A DNA stretch of 40,818 nt from assembly GCA_943704415.1 (NCBI GenBank), contig CALSCO010002145.1:1-40818 (forward strand), given 5' to 3'. Source of the DNA: Parvularia atlantis. Taxonomy: Eukaryota; Opisthokonta; Rotosphaerida. Shown here in pieces: positions 29,973 to 40,733 of this stretch. Under the pieces are notes generated by a model. It saw nothing but the letters and a program-made list of their open reading frames with translations, was not told the origin of the DNA and ran no database searches. Each line of letters starts with the position of its first letter. Positions within the stretch are counted from its first letter, which is position 1. The position numbers were made by a program, and so were the translations under genes.

Positions 29973-32900
29973 ATGTCCTCCGTGACAGCCGGGCGAGTGC
30001 GCCTCGGCGCCACCCGCGCGCGCGACCCTTTCGCCTTCGTCACGGACGCGGAGCCGCCGCCCGAGGAGCTGCCGTCGATGGCGCAGCTGCTCGCGACTGA
30101 GCGGCCCGAGATGGCGTGCCCGTTGTGCGGCGAGGACCTGTCGGCGCGCACGGTCAAGGGCCGCGAGCGCCACGCGAGCGAGTGCGCCGACAGGGCGGCG
30201 GCGCGCGAGGCGACCGGGCGAGCGGCGGCGGTGGCGGCGGCGACCCACGGCGTGCAGTGCCCCGTGTGCGGCCGCGACGGCGTGCCGCACAGCAAGTGGC
30301 ACGCGCATCTTAAGCGCTGCGGGAAGGAGCACGGCGTGCCCACGACGCGGCTGCTCGAGATGACCAAGGTAGTGTTTGGGGGCTGGTTGGGCGGTAAGCT
30401 GACGCTCGATGGCCATGCAGGAGGTCGAGGCTGCGGTTGGCGCGGCCACGTCGAGTGCTGCCGCGAGTGGGACTGCTGCTGCGCCCGCGGCTGCCAGTGC
30501 GAGTGCTGTTGCGATTGCACCTCCGCCACGCCAACCACCACCTGAAGCTGCTGCACCTCCGCCACGCCAGCCACCACCAGCACAGCCGCCAGCAGTAGCA
30601 CCACCAGTACAGGAGCAGCAGCAGCAGCAGCAGCCAGCTAAGCGCACTGGCGCAGGCCGCCGCGGCAACGAGGACATGCAGCTCGCGCGCGCCCTGTCGG
30701 CGTCGCTCGTCACACCGTCGGGTGACGCCGCGCTGCCGTACCAAGGTGCACCTGCACGGGCGAGTGCGCCCTTTGACACTCGTCGCGGCCCAGATCCAGA
30801 GATCGCGCGCGTCTTTGGCGCGACACTGCCGCGTGGCGTGCGTGTGGCGTTCGCCCGCGCGCCCGAGCGCAAGCGCGGCGAGAGCCTTCAGGCCGCGCGC
30901 ATGCGCTTCCTGTCGCCGCTGCCGCCGCGGACGGCCGCAAAGCCAGCACGCGACGGCGAGCGTGGTGCGTGCTATCTTTGTTCGCCGCCGACACGGAGCC
31001 GAGCCCGCTGCCCGGCAGACCTCATTATCCAGCAGCGCGCCGCGCTCGTCATGTACGGCGAGTCGCTGTCGCCGACGCGCACACCGAGCAGCCGGACAGC
31101 CGTGACCACACCACGGCTGAACTGCTCGGCGTGCGCCCAATGCATCTGGTGGGGGATGGGCGGCGCCGCACTGAGCACGGGTGGCACAGGCTCGAGAAGC
31201 TGCCGACGCTCGACACGACGCCACAGCCGTTCTCGTGGACCGAGCTGGGGCGCTACGGCGAGGTGCACGCGCGCTCGCAGTCGGCGGGTGCGTCGCGCGT
31301 GACGTATGCTGCATGGCTGACCTTGTGTGCCCCGCGGCGCGCAGAGAAGCTCAGTCGCAAACAGTTTGGGCAGCTGTTTGCGCGCATCACGAGCGCGAGC
31401 TTGCGCACCGAGATCGGGCGTTATCTGGTCAACGTGCCCGGCGAGCCGACAGCAGAGCCGCGCCGCGCAGTCGAGCCGCCTGCTGTCGTCGACAGCTCGC
31501 AGCAGCCCGCCGAGGAGGCCGACCCTGCCGCTGCACAAGATGCAGCTCCTGAGCCGCCGCGGACGGCCGCGGCTGTGCGCGCCATGCGCGAGAACGAGGA
31601 GGGCCAGTACCGAAAGAGGCTCAAGCGCATGCAGCGGCAGTACAGGGCGCAGTTGCGCGAGCTTCGTGCCGCACACGAGGCGCAGGTGCGTGCGCGTCTG
31701 CGTTTGCGCATGCGTGCTGCTGATGCCGCCGCAGCGCGCCGAGTTGCAGGCAGAGTGGGAAGATCGGCTGGCGTACCTCGTGCAGCTCGAGGCGAGCAGC
31801 GTCGTCGAGCCCGGCGACCAGCCTGCAACGGTCGAGCAGGCGGGTGAGTATGGCTTCTTCACGCAGACGCTCCGCGGCGAGCAGCACGCGGACACGCAAG
31901 ATGCGCCGTCGTCGCCGCTGCTCACGTCGCAGCTGAGTGCGCAGGCGCTGCCGAGCTTGCGGTCGTCGTCGGCGCCGTCGTCGCCGCCGCCCGCAGCCGG
32001 CAGCGCCCTGCTCACGCCCGCCGACGTTGCGACCGTGCAGCAGCCGAGCGGGAGGCGCGCCCGACGCACCATCTCGATTGACCTGGTGATGGATGACGAC
32101 GACAGCGATGCCAAGGACAACGGTGTTGGCAACGGCAACGACAACGGCAACGGTGTCGGCGAGGTGCACGCGATTAGCAGCGACGACGACGACGATGCCG
32201 TGCTCGACTACAACCCGGACGCGTACCAGACGCCCGCGCCGCGAGTGTACGCACGCGTGACGGACGAGACGCCGCAGTACGTGCGTATGGGCCAGAGCGA
32301 GCTGCGGGTGCGTCGCGTCCGGCGTGTGACCTGCAGCTCCGCTCACGTGCGCGGCAGATCGCGTGCAAGCGGTACGGCCTTAAGCAGGACATGGACCGGA
32401 CGGAGCTCGTGCGGCTGCTGGAGCGCATCTGGCGCGAGCAGCACTCGCCGGGCCGGGTGGCCGACGACGACAACGGAGAGGATGAGGTGCAGGACAGCGA
32501 CACCGACGCCATCCCGTTTGCGGACGACGAGGGCGCCGAGCTGCATTGGGACGGTGGTGCGCCGTTTGATGTCTGACCAAGTCAGCAGCCGTACTCACCG
32601 CTCGCCAGGCATCGAACGCGTCACCGACGCGGACTGGATGAGCGCCGGCCGCAGCAGCGCGAGCAGCTCGCCCGTGCGACGGCCGACTGCTCCACGCGGC
32701 CACGACGACGCCGACACTGATGCGGGAGGGGTCGTCGCCAATGCCGACTGGCTGACGGCGGGCGAGTCGTCGCCGTCGCGCAAGGGTGGGCGCAAGCGAG
32801 CGACCGGCGACGAGCCCAAGCCGAGGCGCAAGCCGCAGCGCGCCACGTTGAGCGCGAAGGACGACGCCGATGCCGGCGCCAACGCTGACGCCGACGCCGG

Positions 32901-33287
32901 CGCCGCGCTCAGGCGCTTTGTGCAGAGCAGCACTGAGCTCTACAGCCGCATCTTGTCGTATGAGGTGCAGCGCGCCTTGTCCGTCTTGCCGCCACTGCTG
33001 ACACACGCGCTCGTGCAGCCGCTGCTGTTTGATGACGTGCACCAGCAGGTTCGTGTGGCGGCAATCAAGTGCTCGAAGAAAGCCCTGGCCGAGTTTCTGG
33101 ACGCGCAGGTGCGTGCGCCGCTATTCTGGCCCGCACACAACTGGCTGACGCGTGCGCTGTGTTGTGTGAGCAGGGCATTGTTTACGTGCTGCCGAACCCG
33201 AACGGCCCCGGCCCGCGCATCTCGAAAAAGCGCAAGCAGCGCGCCGAGGCCGCCAAGGCGCGCAAGCAGCGGGTCGCGCGGGCGTGA
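29973..33287 (+). CDS. SLX4: SLX4-like structure-specific endonuclease scaffold with tandem UBZ4 fingers
   Basis: A nuclear scaffold for the SLX1 nuclease in recombination and crosslink repair. Two UBZ4-type fingers are at Cys49-Cys52-His67-Cys71 and Cys96-Cys99-His112-Cys116. A UIM-like helix follows (EDMQLARALSASL), then long acidic/Ser-rich stretches. Near the end, PQYVRMGQSELR joins KRYGLKQDMDRTELVRLLERIW, matching the SLX4 SAP-like element. The C-terminal LRRFVQSSTELYSRILSYE, then LAEFLDAQGIVYVLP, matches the SLX1-binding CCD. The tail is basic. The first intron is 30369-30420; others follow GERG, GESLS and several later exons, and near 33107-33177. One or two 3' splice choices around 32565-32640 are uncertain. 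It is convergent with the PheRS gene (74 bp between stops). Confidence 0.87.
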
Positions 33288-33361
33288 CTCGGACGCGGTT
33301 GACGTTCTACTGTACTTTCATTTTAAAAAAGAGTCGCTTGCGAGCAAGACAGCGTGCGCGC

Positions 33362-36087
33362 TCACAGGAACGGCTCGATGTTGATCTCGAGCGCCGAGCA
33401 TGGCAGCGGCAGCTCGAAGCGCTTCGAGACCTCTGGATGCACGATGCCCATGACGCCGATCACCTGCGCGTGCCGCGTGTCACCCACGCTTACTCTCCGT
33501 CGCGTCCAACGCGGCACACCTGCTCGCCGTAGAGCACGTCGGCGCAGCGGTCCGGGAAGAAGGTCGCGTCTGGCGTGCGGCGCACGCTCAGCCGGCAAGC
33601 GCATGCACATAGCGCGCTCTGCGACGCACCGGACGATGGCCGAATGCTGTACTGCCCGACCCTGACGTCGAGCATCAGCATGACCCGGTCGAGCAGGCCG
33701 TGGATGACCTGCGCAGCGCGGCGTCAACCGCTGCGGCATCGCGCGCCCGCGCCCGCGCACTTCGAAGCCCGAGGTCTGGCCGTAGTAGACCGCGCTAAGA
33801 CGGCGCTCGTTGCGCGCGCCGACGTCTTTGCTCGCGTCCTTGAGCACCACGTCCGAAATCTCAAACAGCTGACAGCCGACAGCCGGGTCAGCGGGTCGCG
33901 CGGCCGACCCTGCGCGGGCGCACCTTGATCGGCAGATGCAGTTGCCGGTTGTGAGTGAGCGTCTTGAGCAGCCCGGGCAGGAGCGTCGTGCGTGCGATCT
34001 GTACATGACGCATCAGCACAGGCGGTCTCACTGCGCCTGGCCCGCACCTGGAACTCGGCCGTCTTCGGGTTGGCGATGACCACGGCCGAGCCGTCGTCCG
34101 ACCTCTTGAGGTATTCAAAGTTCTCGTCGGTCGAGCACTGCGCCCCGAGCTCAGCAGCACGCAGGTGCGCACGCAGCGGCCCGCACCAGCGCAAACGTGA
34201 GCACCTCGGTGAAGCCGGCCAGCGCAACCTCGCGCCGCAGCAGGTCGGACAGCTTGTTGATCGGCAGCTGCCCGGCGATGGTTGTCGTCTTGGGGAACGT
34301 GTGCTTGATCTGTGTGCGCGGGCCAGACAGGGCTTGCACGTCAGTGCGGTGGACAAAGAAGCAGCGTCAGCGCACCTTGTTGAAGCCGTACGCCACGGCG
34401 ACGTCCTCCATCACGTCGGCAGCGTGCAGGATGTCTGCGAGCGAAGGCGTCACGTCGCCCCGGCGCGTACGGCACGGCCGCGACAGCGCACCGCTGCGCG
34501 TCGGCGGCACGCTGGCGATGACTTGGTGCTGGTCCTGCGACAGCTCCGCGCCGAGGCCCATGCGCTCCAGCAGCGTCGCAATCTCGCGCGGCTCGAGGCT
34601 GACACCGATGGCTGCGCGCACGCGTCAGGCGCAATGGCGCGTCGTCCCGCGCGGCTGCACGCACCCTTGTTGATGTACGACACGTCGGCCGCGATCTTGG
34701 GGCAGGCAAAGTCTGGGTACTGCGTGACAGTGCCGTCGACGGCCTGCACCTCGACGATCTCAATGCTGGGTGAGCGCACACGACGGTCAGGCTTTCAACA
34801 ACGGCTGAACACACGCACTGGTGCGTGTGCTTGCAATACTGCGCAAACATGGTGAGCATCGTGTTGAGCACAATCTTGGCCTTGGTCAGGTCCGTGGCCG
34901 TGCACTCGATGAAGACTGCGCGCGCGAGTGCGCATTAGGTCCCAATGCCGCACGGCCGCGCGCATGCGGCGCAGCGCACCGTTGCGCGTCGACAGCTTGA
35001 TCTTCGAGTGGTCGCCGTTGATGATCGGCGGCAGCGACAGCACGCGCCGCTGCGCGTCGTAGATCACCGGGTACACGGGGCTGTCCTTGATGATGTGCAG
35101 GTACTTGCGGATGTTGAGGTCCTTCTGCGCACGGTGGCGCGGGGCATGCGCACGCAATGAGCGGGCATGAGCTCGCGTTGGTTGGGCCGCGCACCTGGTA
35201 GTGCTCCATCAGCTGCCGGCCTGTCATCTCGCTCGCCTGGTTGAGCGGCTTGAATTTGATCTGCTCGGGCGGCAGCGCCTCGTACGTGAACGGCGCCTCG
35301 ATTGTGTCGAGGTCGTGCGTGCCGATGGCCACCAGGGTGCGTTTGCTGCGCGCGCGACGGTGAGGGTGCGCGTCACCGGGCGACGCACGGGTGGCGCACG
35401 CACCGGCACACGTTCTGGTGCAGCTTCTCCTGCAGGTCGATGAACGACTGGTACGACGTCTCGTCAAACGTGATGCCGCGCAGGACCGCCGCGACGACGT
35501 GCGCGCGGATCTGCGCCGTCTGTCCCGCGTGCGGACACGTAAGCTGCCGCTGCGGTGGACGCTCACGGGTGAGCACACCTCGGGCTTGACGACGACGCGC
35601 AGCGGCGCGCCGGCGGCTGGCGGCCCGGCTGTGTACACGGGCGCAGTTTCGATGCGCAGGAACACGCGCAGCGCACGCGACAGGCCCTCGAGGCAGAGGA
35701 TGTCGTACCTGCGCCGGCGTTTGAGCGCATGTGCAGCAAGCGACGTCGCGTGGACGTACCGGTTGGCCGGCACGTCGATGCGGTAGATCACGTCGTCTCC
35801 CGTCAGGTCCACCGCGACCTCGGCGCCCGCCTCCTTCTCCTTCATCGCACGCTCGGTCGTCTGCGAGCCCGCTCAGGCGTCAGCGGTTGCGAGCGCGTGC
35901 GCAGGCCGCGTTTGCACCACTTCGTCGAGCTCGATGCCAAACTCGAAGCAGAGCTCGTCGAACGCCTCGTCGGCTGCACGCGCGTCAGTGGCCACGCGCT
36001 GGCGCACGGCCCGCGCGGCCCGCGCGTACTGTACGTGCGCCCGAGCGCCGCGAAGAGCTTGGCGCGGTTGACGCTGATGGTCGGCAT
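33362..36087 (-). CDS. FARSB: Cytosolic phenylalanyl-tRNA synthetase beta subunit
   Basis: The beta subunit of the heterotetrameric class II enzyme that charges tRNA-Phe. The start [17 protein letters not shown], then [18 protein letters not shown] and [10 protein letters not shown], is the eukaryotic/archaeal FARSB signature. The B3/4 region contains [31 protein letters not shown]. The B5 region has [32 protein letters not shown] and [22 protein letters not shown]. The C-terminal core-like domain ends [32 protein letters not shown]. About 17 introns are present, for example after ALGRTY and after ELDEV. The start ATG (36085-36087) is unambiguous by homology. The partner alpha subunit is not in the window. 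Confidence 0.93.
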
Positions 36088-36264
36088 CGTGTGTGTGTGT
36101 GTGTATCTGTGTATACCTACAAGGCAATAGCCATCGCCGCCATGCCAGCTTTCAAGTTGGGGGCGCCATGGCATCGCCGGCTGCGGCACTCGGTGCGGCG
36201 CTTTGCTGCGGGAAGACGGAAGAAGGGCTATCGCTGAGCGCGGCTCTCGGGCCGACGCTGCCGG
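36088..36264. promoter_or_regulatory. FARSB upstream region
   Basis: 177 bp between the FARSB start and the stop of the upstream C2H2 gene. It begins with a short GT run and gtatacctac (36090-36120), the most AT-rich part, which could be the FARSB core promoter. The remainder is the 3' flank of the C2H2 gene. Confidence 0.4.
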
Positions 36265-36635
36265 CTACACCAACGGACAACGGAACTCAACCATGATGAG
36301 CCCCTGAGCAACCTTTTGCGTCACAAGTACATTGAAGTTACGCAGACGCTTGACGGGCGGTAGGAACATCTCGCCGCTATCCGCATCGCCTTCAGAATCT
36401 GTGCCGGAGGAGTTGACGCGAAGCGTGCGCTGCACAAACTGGGGGCTCAGACGGTCGTTGTCTTTTGGAGACAAGCCACGGCTGTCTGCGCGTCGTCCAG
36501 CAGCTTGCGATTTGTCTCCAGCTGTACCTGCAGTTGCTCATGCGCCGCTCCCAACGCGGTCATGTGCTCGCGAGCGCGGTGGGCGTCGAGGCGCTCGCGC
36601 CGGGCAAAGCGCTGGCCGCAGTCGTCGCACGCCAT
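36265..36635 (-). CDS. Small single C2H2 zinc-finger protein
   Basis: A small predicted protein of about 108 residues in two exons. Exon 1 has one C2H2 finger (ACDDCGQRFARRERLDAHRAREH, Cys-x2-Cys and His-x4-His spacing) followed by a short helical, coiled-coil-like stretch (HEQLQVQLETNRKLLDDAQTA). A short intron of about 41 nt (36441-36481 or nearby; donor gtggct, acceptor ccccag) joins in phase to FVQRTLRVNSSGTD, an acidic Ser/Asp patch and a C-terminal EFRCPLV. The base composition of exon 2 is clearly less GC-rich than its neighbours. I recognise no orthologue. The short intron and the lack of homology make the exact model uncertain. Confidence 0.55.
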
Positions 36636-36698
36636 TTTCTTCGAGAGCCTTCCCGCCCCCGGGAGGCGGACTGCGTGGCATCTTCTCAAGTTGAAAGC

Positions 36699-37418
36699 TC
36701 ACAGCGCACGCAGCTTGGCTCGCAGCGCCTCGATGTCGAGCGCGACGGGCGGCTGCGACTCGGCCTCCGCTACGGCCGCGTCCAACGGCGCGTCGTACGC
36801 AAAGTGCACGCCGGCTGGCAGAGACGTCTCAGCCGCCGTCGCGGCGATCGCGGACGAGTCCGAGCCGGCGATCTCGATGCCTTTTGCAAGCACAGGGTGA
36901 GACGCGCAGCCGCAGCACCGACGCGAAGCGCACCCCAGCTGTTGTCCTCGTGCACGACGGCGGCGGGCGCGGGCGCCGCGGCGACGGGCTCGCGCGGACA
37001 AAGCCTGAGCTGCTCCTGCAACTGCCGGTCAGCGGTGCGTCGCCTGCGCTCGGTGCGCTGCGTGCACGCACTTGATACTCTGCCTGGCGGTGGCAGCACA
37101 CGCCGTTCTGGCAGTGCGGGTTGGGCTTCATCTGCATCGTCGGGAAGTAGTCGCGCAGCGAGTTGTAGCCGACGTAGTGCGAGACGTCGCCAAACTTGAG
37201 CAAATGCCTGTGCGTGCCGCGCGCACGTGAGGGCTGGCCGCGGTGCGCACGCGAAAGCGCACTTGAGTGCATTCTGCACAAGGATGCCCGCGATCACGCC
37301 CATCGTCGTCGGCAGCGACGCAGCGCACACGCCTTCGCGCTTGAGCGTGCGCTCGTCACCCGCGGCGACCACGAGCGGCGGCGCACACTGCACGCCCGGT
37401 GTCAGCCACGGCAGCGGC

Positions 37419-37491
<73 letters not shown>

Positions 37492-38516
37492 GCTGCGGCG
37501 CGCACCGCAAAGCACGCCGTCTCGCCCGGCACGAGCAGCTGGATGTGGCCCGAGACCGCGTCCTCCGACACGCCTGACTCCATCCACAGCTGGCCGAGCT
37601 CGAGGCACGCCTGGTTGACGGTCATGCGCGCCTGTGCGCGTGGCGCGTGAGCGGCTGGCCCCTTGCGCGCCGCGAGTGCCGCGTGCCTCATAGTTGTCGA
37701 CGCAACTGAGCACGAGGTCGACGCGGCCACGCCCGTCCAGCGCGCCGTTCGCGAGCCTGCGCACGGCGTCAAGCGGGCCCGGGCGCGTGCGTGCGCGTGC
37801 GCGCACACCGCTTCACAAAGTCCTCGTACGCGTCCACCGTGGTGATGTTGTAGTTGTACGTCTCGAACTGCACATCTGGGTTGATGCCCGTGAGCGTCTC
37901 GCGCGCGGCCTCGGTCTTGGTCATGCCCGACTGCTCCGGGCGGAAGAAGAGGCTGCGGCGGGGCGCGTCTCGGCGCACGGCGAAACGCCGCATCGCGCAC
38001 GCGCACCGGTTCATGTTTGCAAGCTCGACCTTGTCGTAGTCGAAGAGCAGCAGCTTGCCGACGCCGCAGCGCGCGAGCATCTCGGCTGCGACGCTGCCGA
38101 CGCCGCCGATGCCAACGACGGCGACCGAACACTGGCGGATGGCCTGCGCGTGCGCCGTCGTGCCATCAGCCTTCGCTTGCTCGGCGATGCCGTTGCCGCC
38201 CGCACCTCGTAGTTGTCGACGATGCCCATGCGCTTGAGCGCCATGAGGCGGCTGCGTAGGGCGCGTGTGAGGGGCCACGCGTCGCGCGCGATCGCACGGC
38301 GGGCGCACACCTGTACGGGTTGCTGTGCACGACTTCGGCCGACAGCTGCTCGACGCGCGGGCGGGCGACGCGCGGCGCACGGGCCTGTGCAGGCGGTCGC
38401 GCGTCAGCGGTGTTGCGCTGCGGAAGGGGGGCCGCGCTCCGAGGACGTGCCGCGGCCAGCTCGGCCTCAAGCTGCGCGACGCGCTGCTTGAGCTGGTCGA
38501 TCTCGCGCTCCGACAT
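36699..38516 (-). CDS. UBA5: UFM1-activating enzyme E1 (UBA5)
   Basis: The E1 that adenylates UFM1 and passes it to UFC1. The sequence follows human UBA5 closely: an N-terminal helix ([19 protein letters not shown]), [22 protein letters not shown], the ATP loop [67 protein letters not shown], the catalytic cysteine in [15 protein letters not shown], and [18 protein letters not shown]. The C-terminus holds the UFM1-interaction/LIR motif WGIEIAGS, then LPAGVHFAY and a final UFC1-binding helix (ALRAKLRAL). Splicing across NSWG-IEIAG makes the motif. An intron after TACFA contains a 70-bp (GA)n/(TC)n array. All key residues are present, so an active enzyme is expected. Confidence 0.95.
37421..37490. 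repeat. (GA)35 microsatellite inside a UBA5 intron
   Basis: A pure 70-bp GA array, which reads as (TC)n in the sense of UBA5. It lies between the donor after TACFA and the GGCTGACACC branch-like site. It forms a long polypyrimidine tract in the transcript, upstream of the branch point. Confidence 0.95.
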
Positions 38517-38730
38517 CCGCTCGCAGAATGTGCACTCGCGGCAACACGACAACGAGCATGGAGGACGGAGCGGGGGCGCGAGAGAGAGGGAGGGTGGGGA
38601 AGGAGCCAGAGACGGCCGCGAGGAGGGAGGGGGGAAAGAGAAGGGGCCCGACGGCCGCGAGACCGCCGTCAATGATCAGCAAGACATGATGATGGGCCGG
38701 TCGTTCGCGTGCAGGAGGGAGGCGCCCGTG

Positions 38731-40479
38731 CTACGATTGCGTGCTGCTTATGCTCTGCTGCGAGTCGCCCGCGCCGATCGTTGGCAGCTTCTCCGCAGCG
38801 ATCGAGTCGACGAGCGGGAACATGATCTCCTCCATCTGCGCGGTCGTGAGGTCGGGCCTGTTGCGTCGTCGCCATCGCGTGAGCACGCAGGCGCGTGCCA
38901 CGCGCGCGCGCACTTGTGGTACTTGAACACCCAGTCGCTGCCGTTCTCGGCCAGTTGGAAAAAGCTGGGCTCAAAGTCGACCTCGCGCTCCTGCGCGCCG
39001 CCGCCGTCAGACCACCTGCGGCAGCGGCGCGGCCGTGCGCACCTCGCGTTCTTGCCGCAGCTTTCTTTGGTAGTCCTCCACCCTCGTCTTCTCGTCCGTG
39101 GCCAGGTCGAGGTTGCGGTTGCGGATGGCCTGCGAGACCTTGCTCCATAGCCTGCACGACGCGCACGACGCGTTACAGACGCCAGGTGCGCGGCGGTCAG
39201 CACGCACCGCCGCGACTCGAACGACCCTTGCCGCTCGACCGGCTGCACGATCTTCGGCACCATGGTGATGGCGGTCGCGTCGAGGAACAGGTCCTTGTCC
39301 TTCTTCGCCTGCAGGCACATGTCGGCCGCCGCCGGCAGCACAGGCTTCAGCCCCGCGCGCACCTTGCTCTCGGCGATGTACATCTGGTCGGACCATTTCC
39401 CGCTCAGGCGGTAGATGACCTCGCCGTCGAGCTTGATCTTGCCCTCGATGTTGTTGTACGACCCGCCGAGCATCGGCTGTGGCGCGCGTCGCGCGGGTCA
39501 GCCACGGTCGCACGCGCGCGCTCACGGCGCACCTTGAACTTGAAGTCGATGTCGGCCGTGAGGTCGTTGGCCTCGCAGCTGAGCGTACAGCTGTCGCCAA
39601 TCTCGTAGGTCATAGTGCCGACAAACAGGCCCACGGCGTAGACGTTGGGCATCGTCACGGTGTACACCTGCAGCACCGTGCGAGCGAGCACTCAGCGGCC
39701 ATACCGCTCACGCACACTCACGCCGCGCACCTCGCCCGGCAGGTCGCGGAAGCTCATGAAGGACCGGCCGCCCATGAGCGCGGCCGACGAGTTGCCGAGG
39801 AAGCGCTGCGCCCGCGTCAGGAGACCGCCGGTCACGGCGCAGCGGCGGCCCGCGCGCACACCGACTTGGGCGCGAGGTAGCCCTGCACGAGCACGCCCTT
39901 GTCCGGGTTGTTGAAGTAGTAGGCGGATATGGGCGGGTGGTGCGAGACCTGCTCCGAGATGAAGTACGACGACGTGCCATCGACGCTCCACTTGCACCGG
40001 AAGTACTCGCCCAGGACCGGGTTGTAGGGCTTCTTGACGCCGCGGGGCTTAATGTGCCACCCGGACATGAAGTACTTGACGAGCACGAGGAAGCGCTGGA
40101 CGGGGTCGGACTGGAGCGGGAGGCTGCTCGCGCAGGCGTGAGCGCCGACACGCGCGCGCGGGCCGCGACGACGGCGCACGCACTTGATCACCAGGTCCTG
40201 GTGCGCCATAAAGTCGGTGATACGCTCCAGCATCGACCGCGGCTCGAGCACAAACGTCGGGAAGGTGATGCGGTGCAGGTCCATGCCGTACTTGAGCTGC
40301 CTGCGCGCGGGACGTGCGCGTGCGTGCGCGCAGTGTCACCCAACAGCCCGTGCACGTCGCCGGCTGCGGGGGGCAGCGCGCCTGATCATCGCAAAGAGCA
40401 CGTTCTTGGGCTCGTCGTCCAGTGCCTCCATGTCCTCGCCGTCGCCCGTGGGCGTGTCCGGTTGGTCCTCGGCCGACAT
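38731..40479 (-). CDS. Oxysterol-binding-protein-related lipid exchanger, Osh6/ORP5-8 type
   Basis: A short ORP without PH or ankyrin domains. The ORD follows Osh6/Osh7: the lid-flanking LKYGMDLHRITFPTFVLEPRSMLERI, KPYNPVLGEYF, the signature EQVSHHPP with both histidines, LGNSSAALMGG, MPNVYAVGLFVGTM, YRLSGKWSDQMYI and LWSKVSQAIRNRNLDLATDEKTRVEDYQRKL. Osh6-type proteins exchange phosphatidylserine for PI4P between ER and plasma membrane; I infer the same here. The C-terminus is DSQQSISSTQS. The first intron, after FAMIR (near 40305-40385), appears to use a GC donor. The ATG at 40479 (MSAEDQPDT) is the first certain one, but the frame stays open upstream, so the N-terminus could be longer. Confidence 0.92.
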
Positions 40480-40729
40480 GGCCGTGGCGACGTCAGCGGT
40501 GGCGGGCGGGTACCAAGGCGGGCCGCTGCTTGCTCCCGGGTCGCAGAGGGCGCTCGCGGCCGGCGGTGCCTCGGGCCGGTGGTGCCGGTGGTCTGCGGTG
40601 AGCGCGGGTCCAGGCGGCGGGTCAGCGTCGGCGGCGTCGGCGTGCGCGGAGAAAACGCGTTGCGTGCGGCCCGGCGGCGTGCGAAGCGGCGGCAGGCCAC
40701 GTTGCGCGCGCGCGGACGAGCGTGAGCGT

Positions 40730-40733
<4 letters not shown>
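40480..40733. other. Upstream region of the Osh6-like gene
   Basis: This stretch of about 250 bp is GC-rich and open in the Osh6-like frame for much of its length (Pro/Ala-rich translation) but lacks an in-frame ATG. It is either 5' UTR and promoter or a missed N-terminal extension from an exon outside the window. Confidence 0.4.

Noticed and set aside
37399-37650. Arg-Glu dipeptide repeat protein.
   Set aside because: It is a translation of the (GA)35 array in a UBA5 intron, on the non-coding strand.
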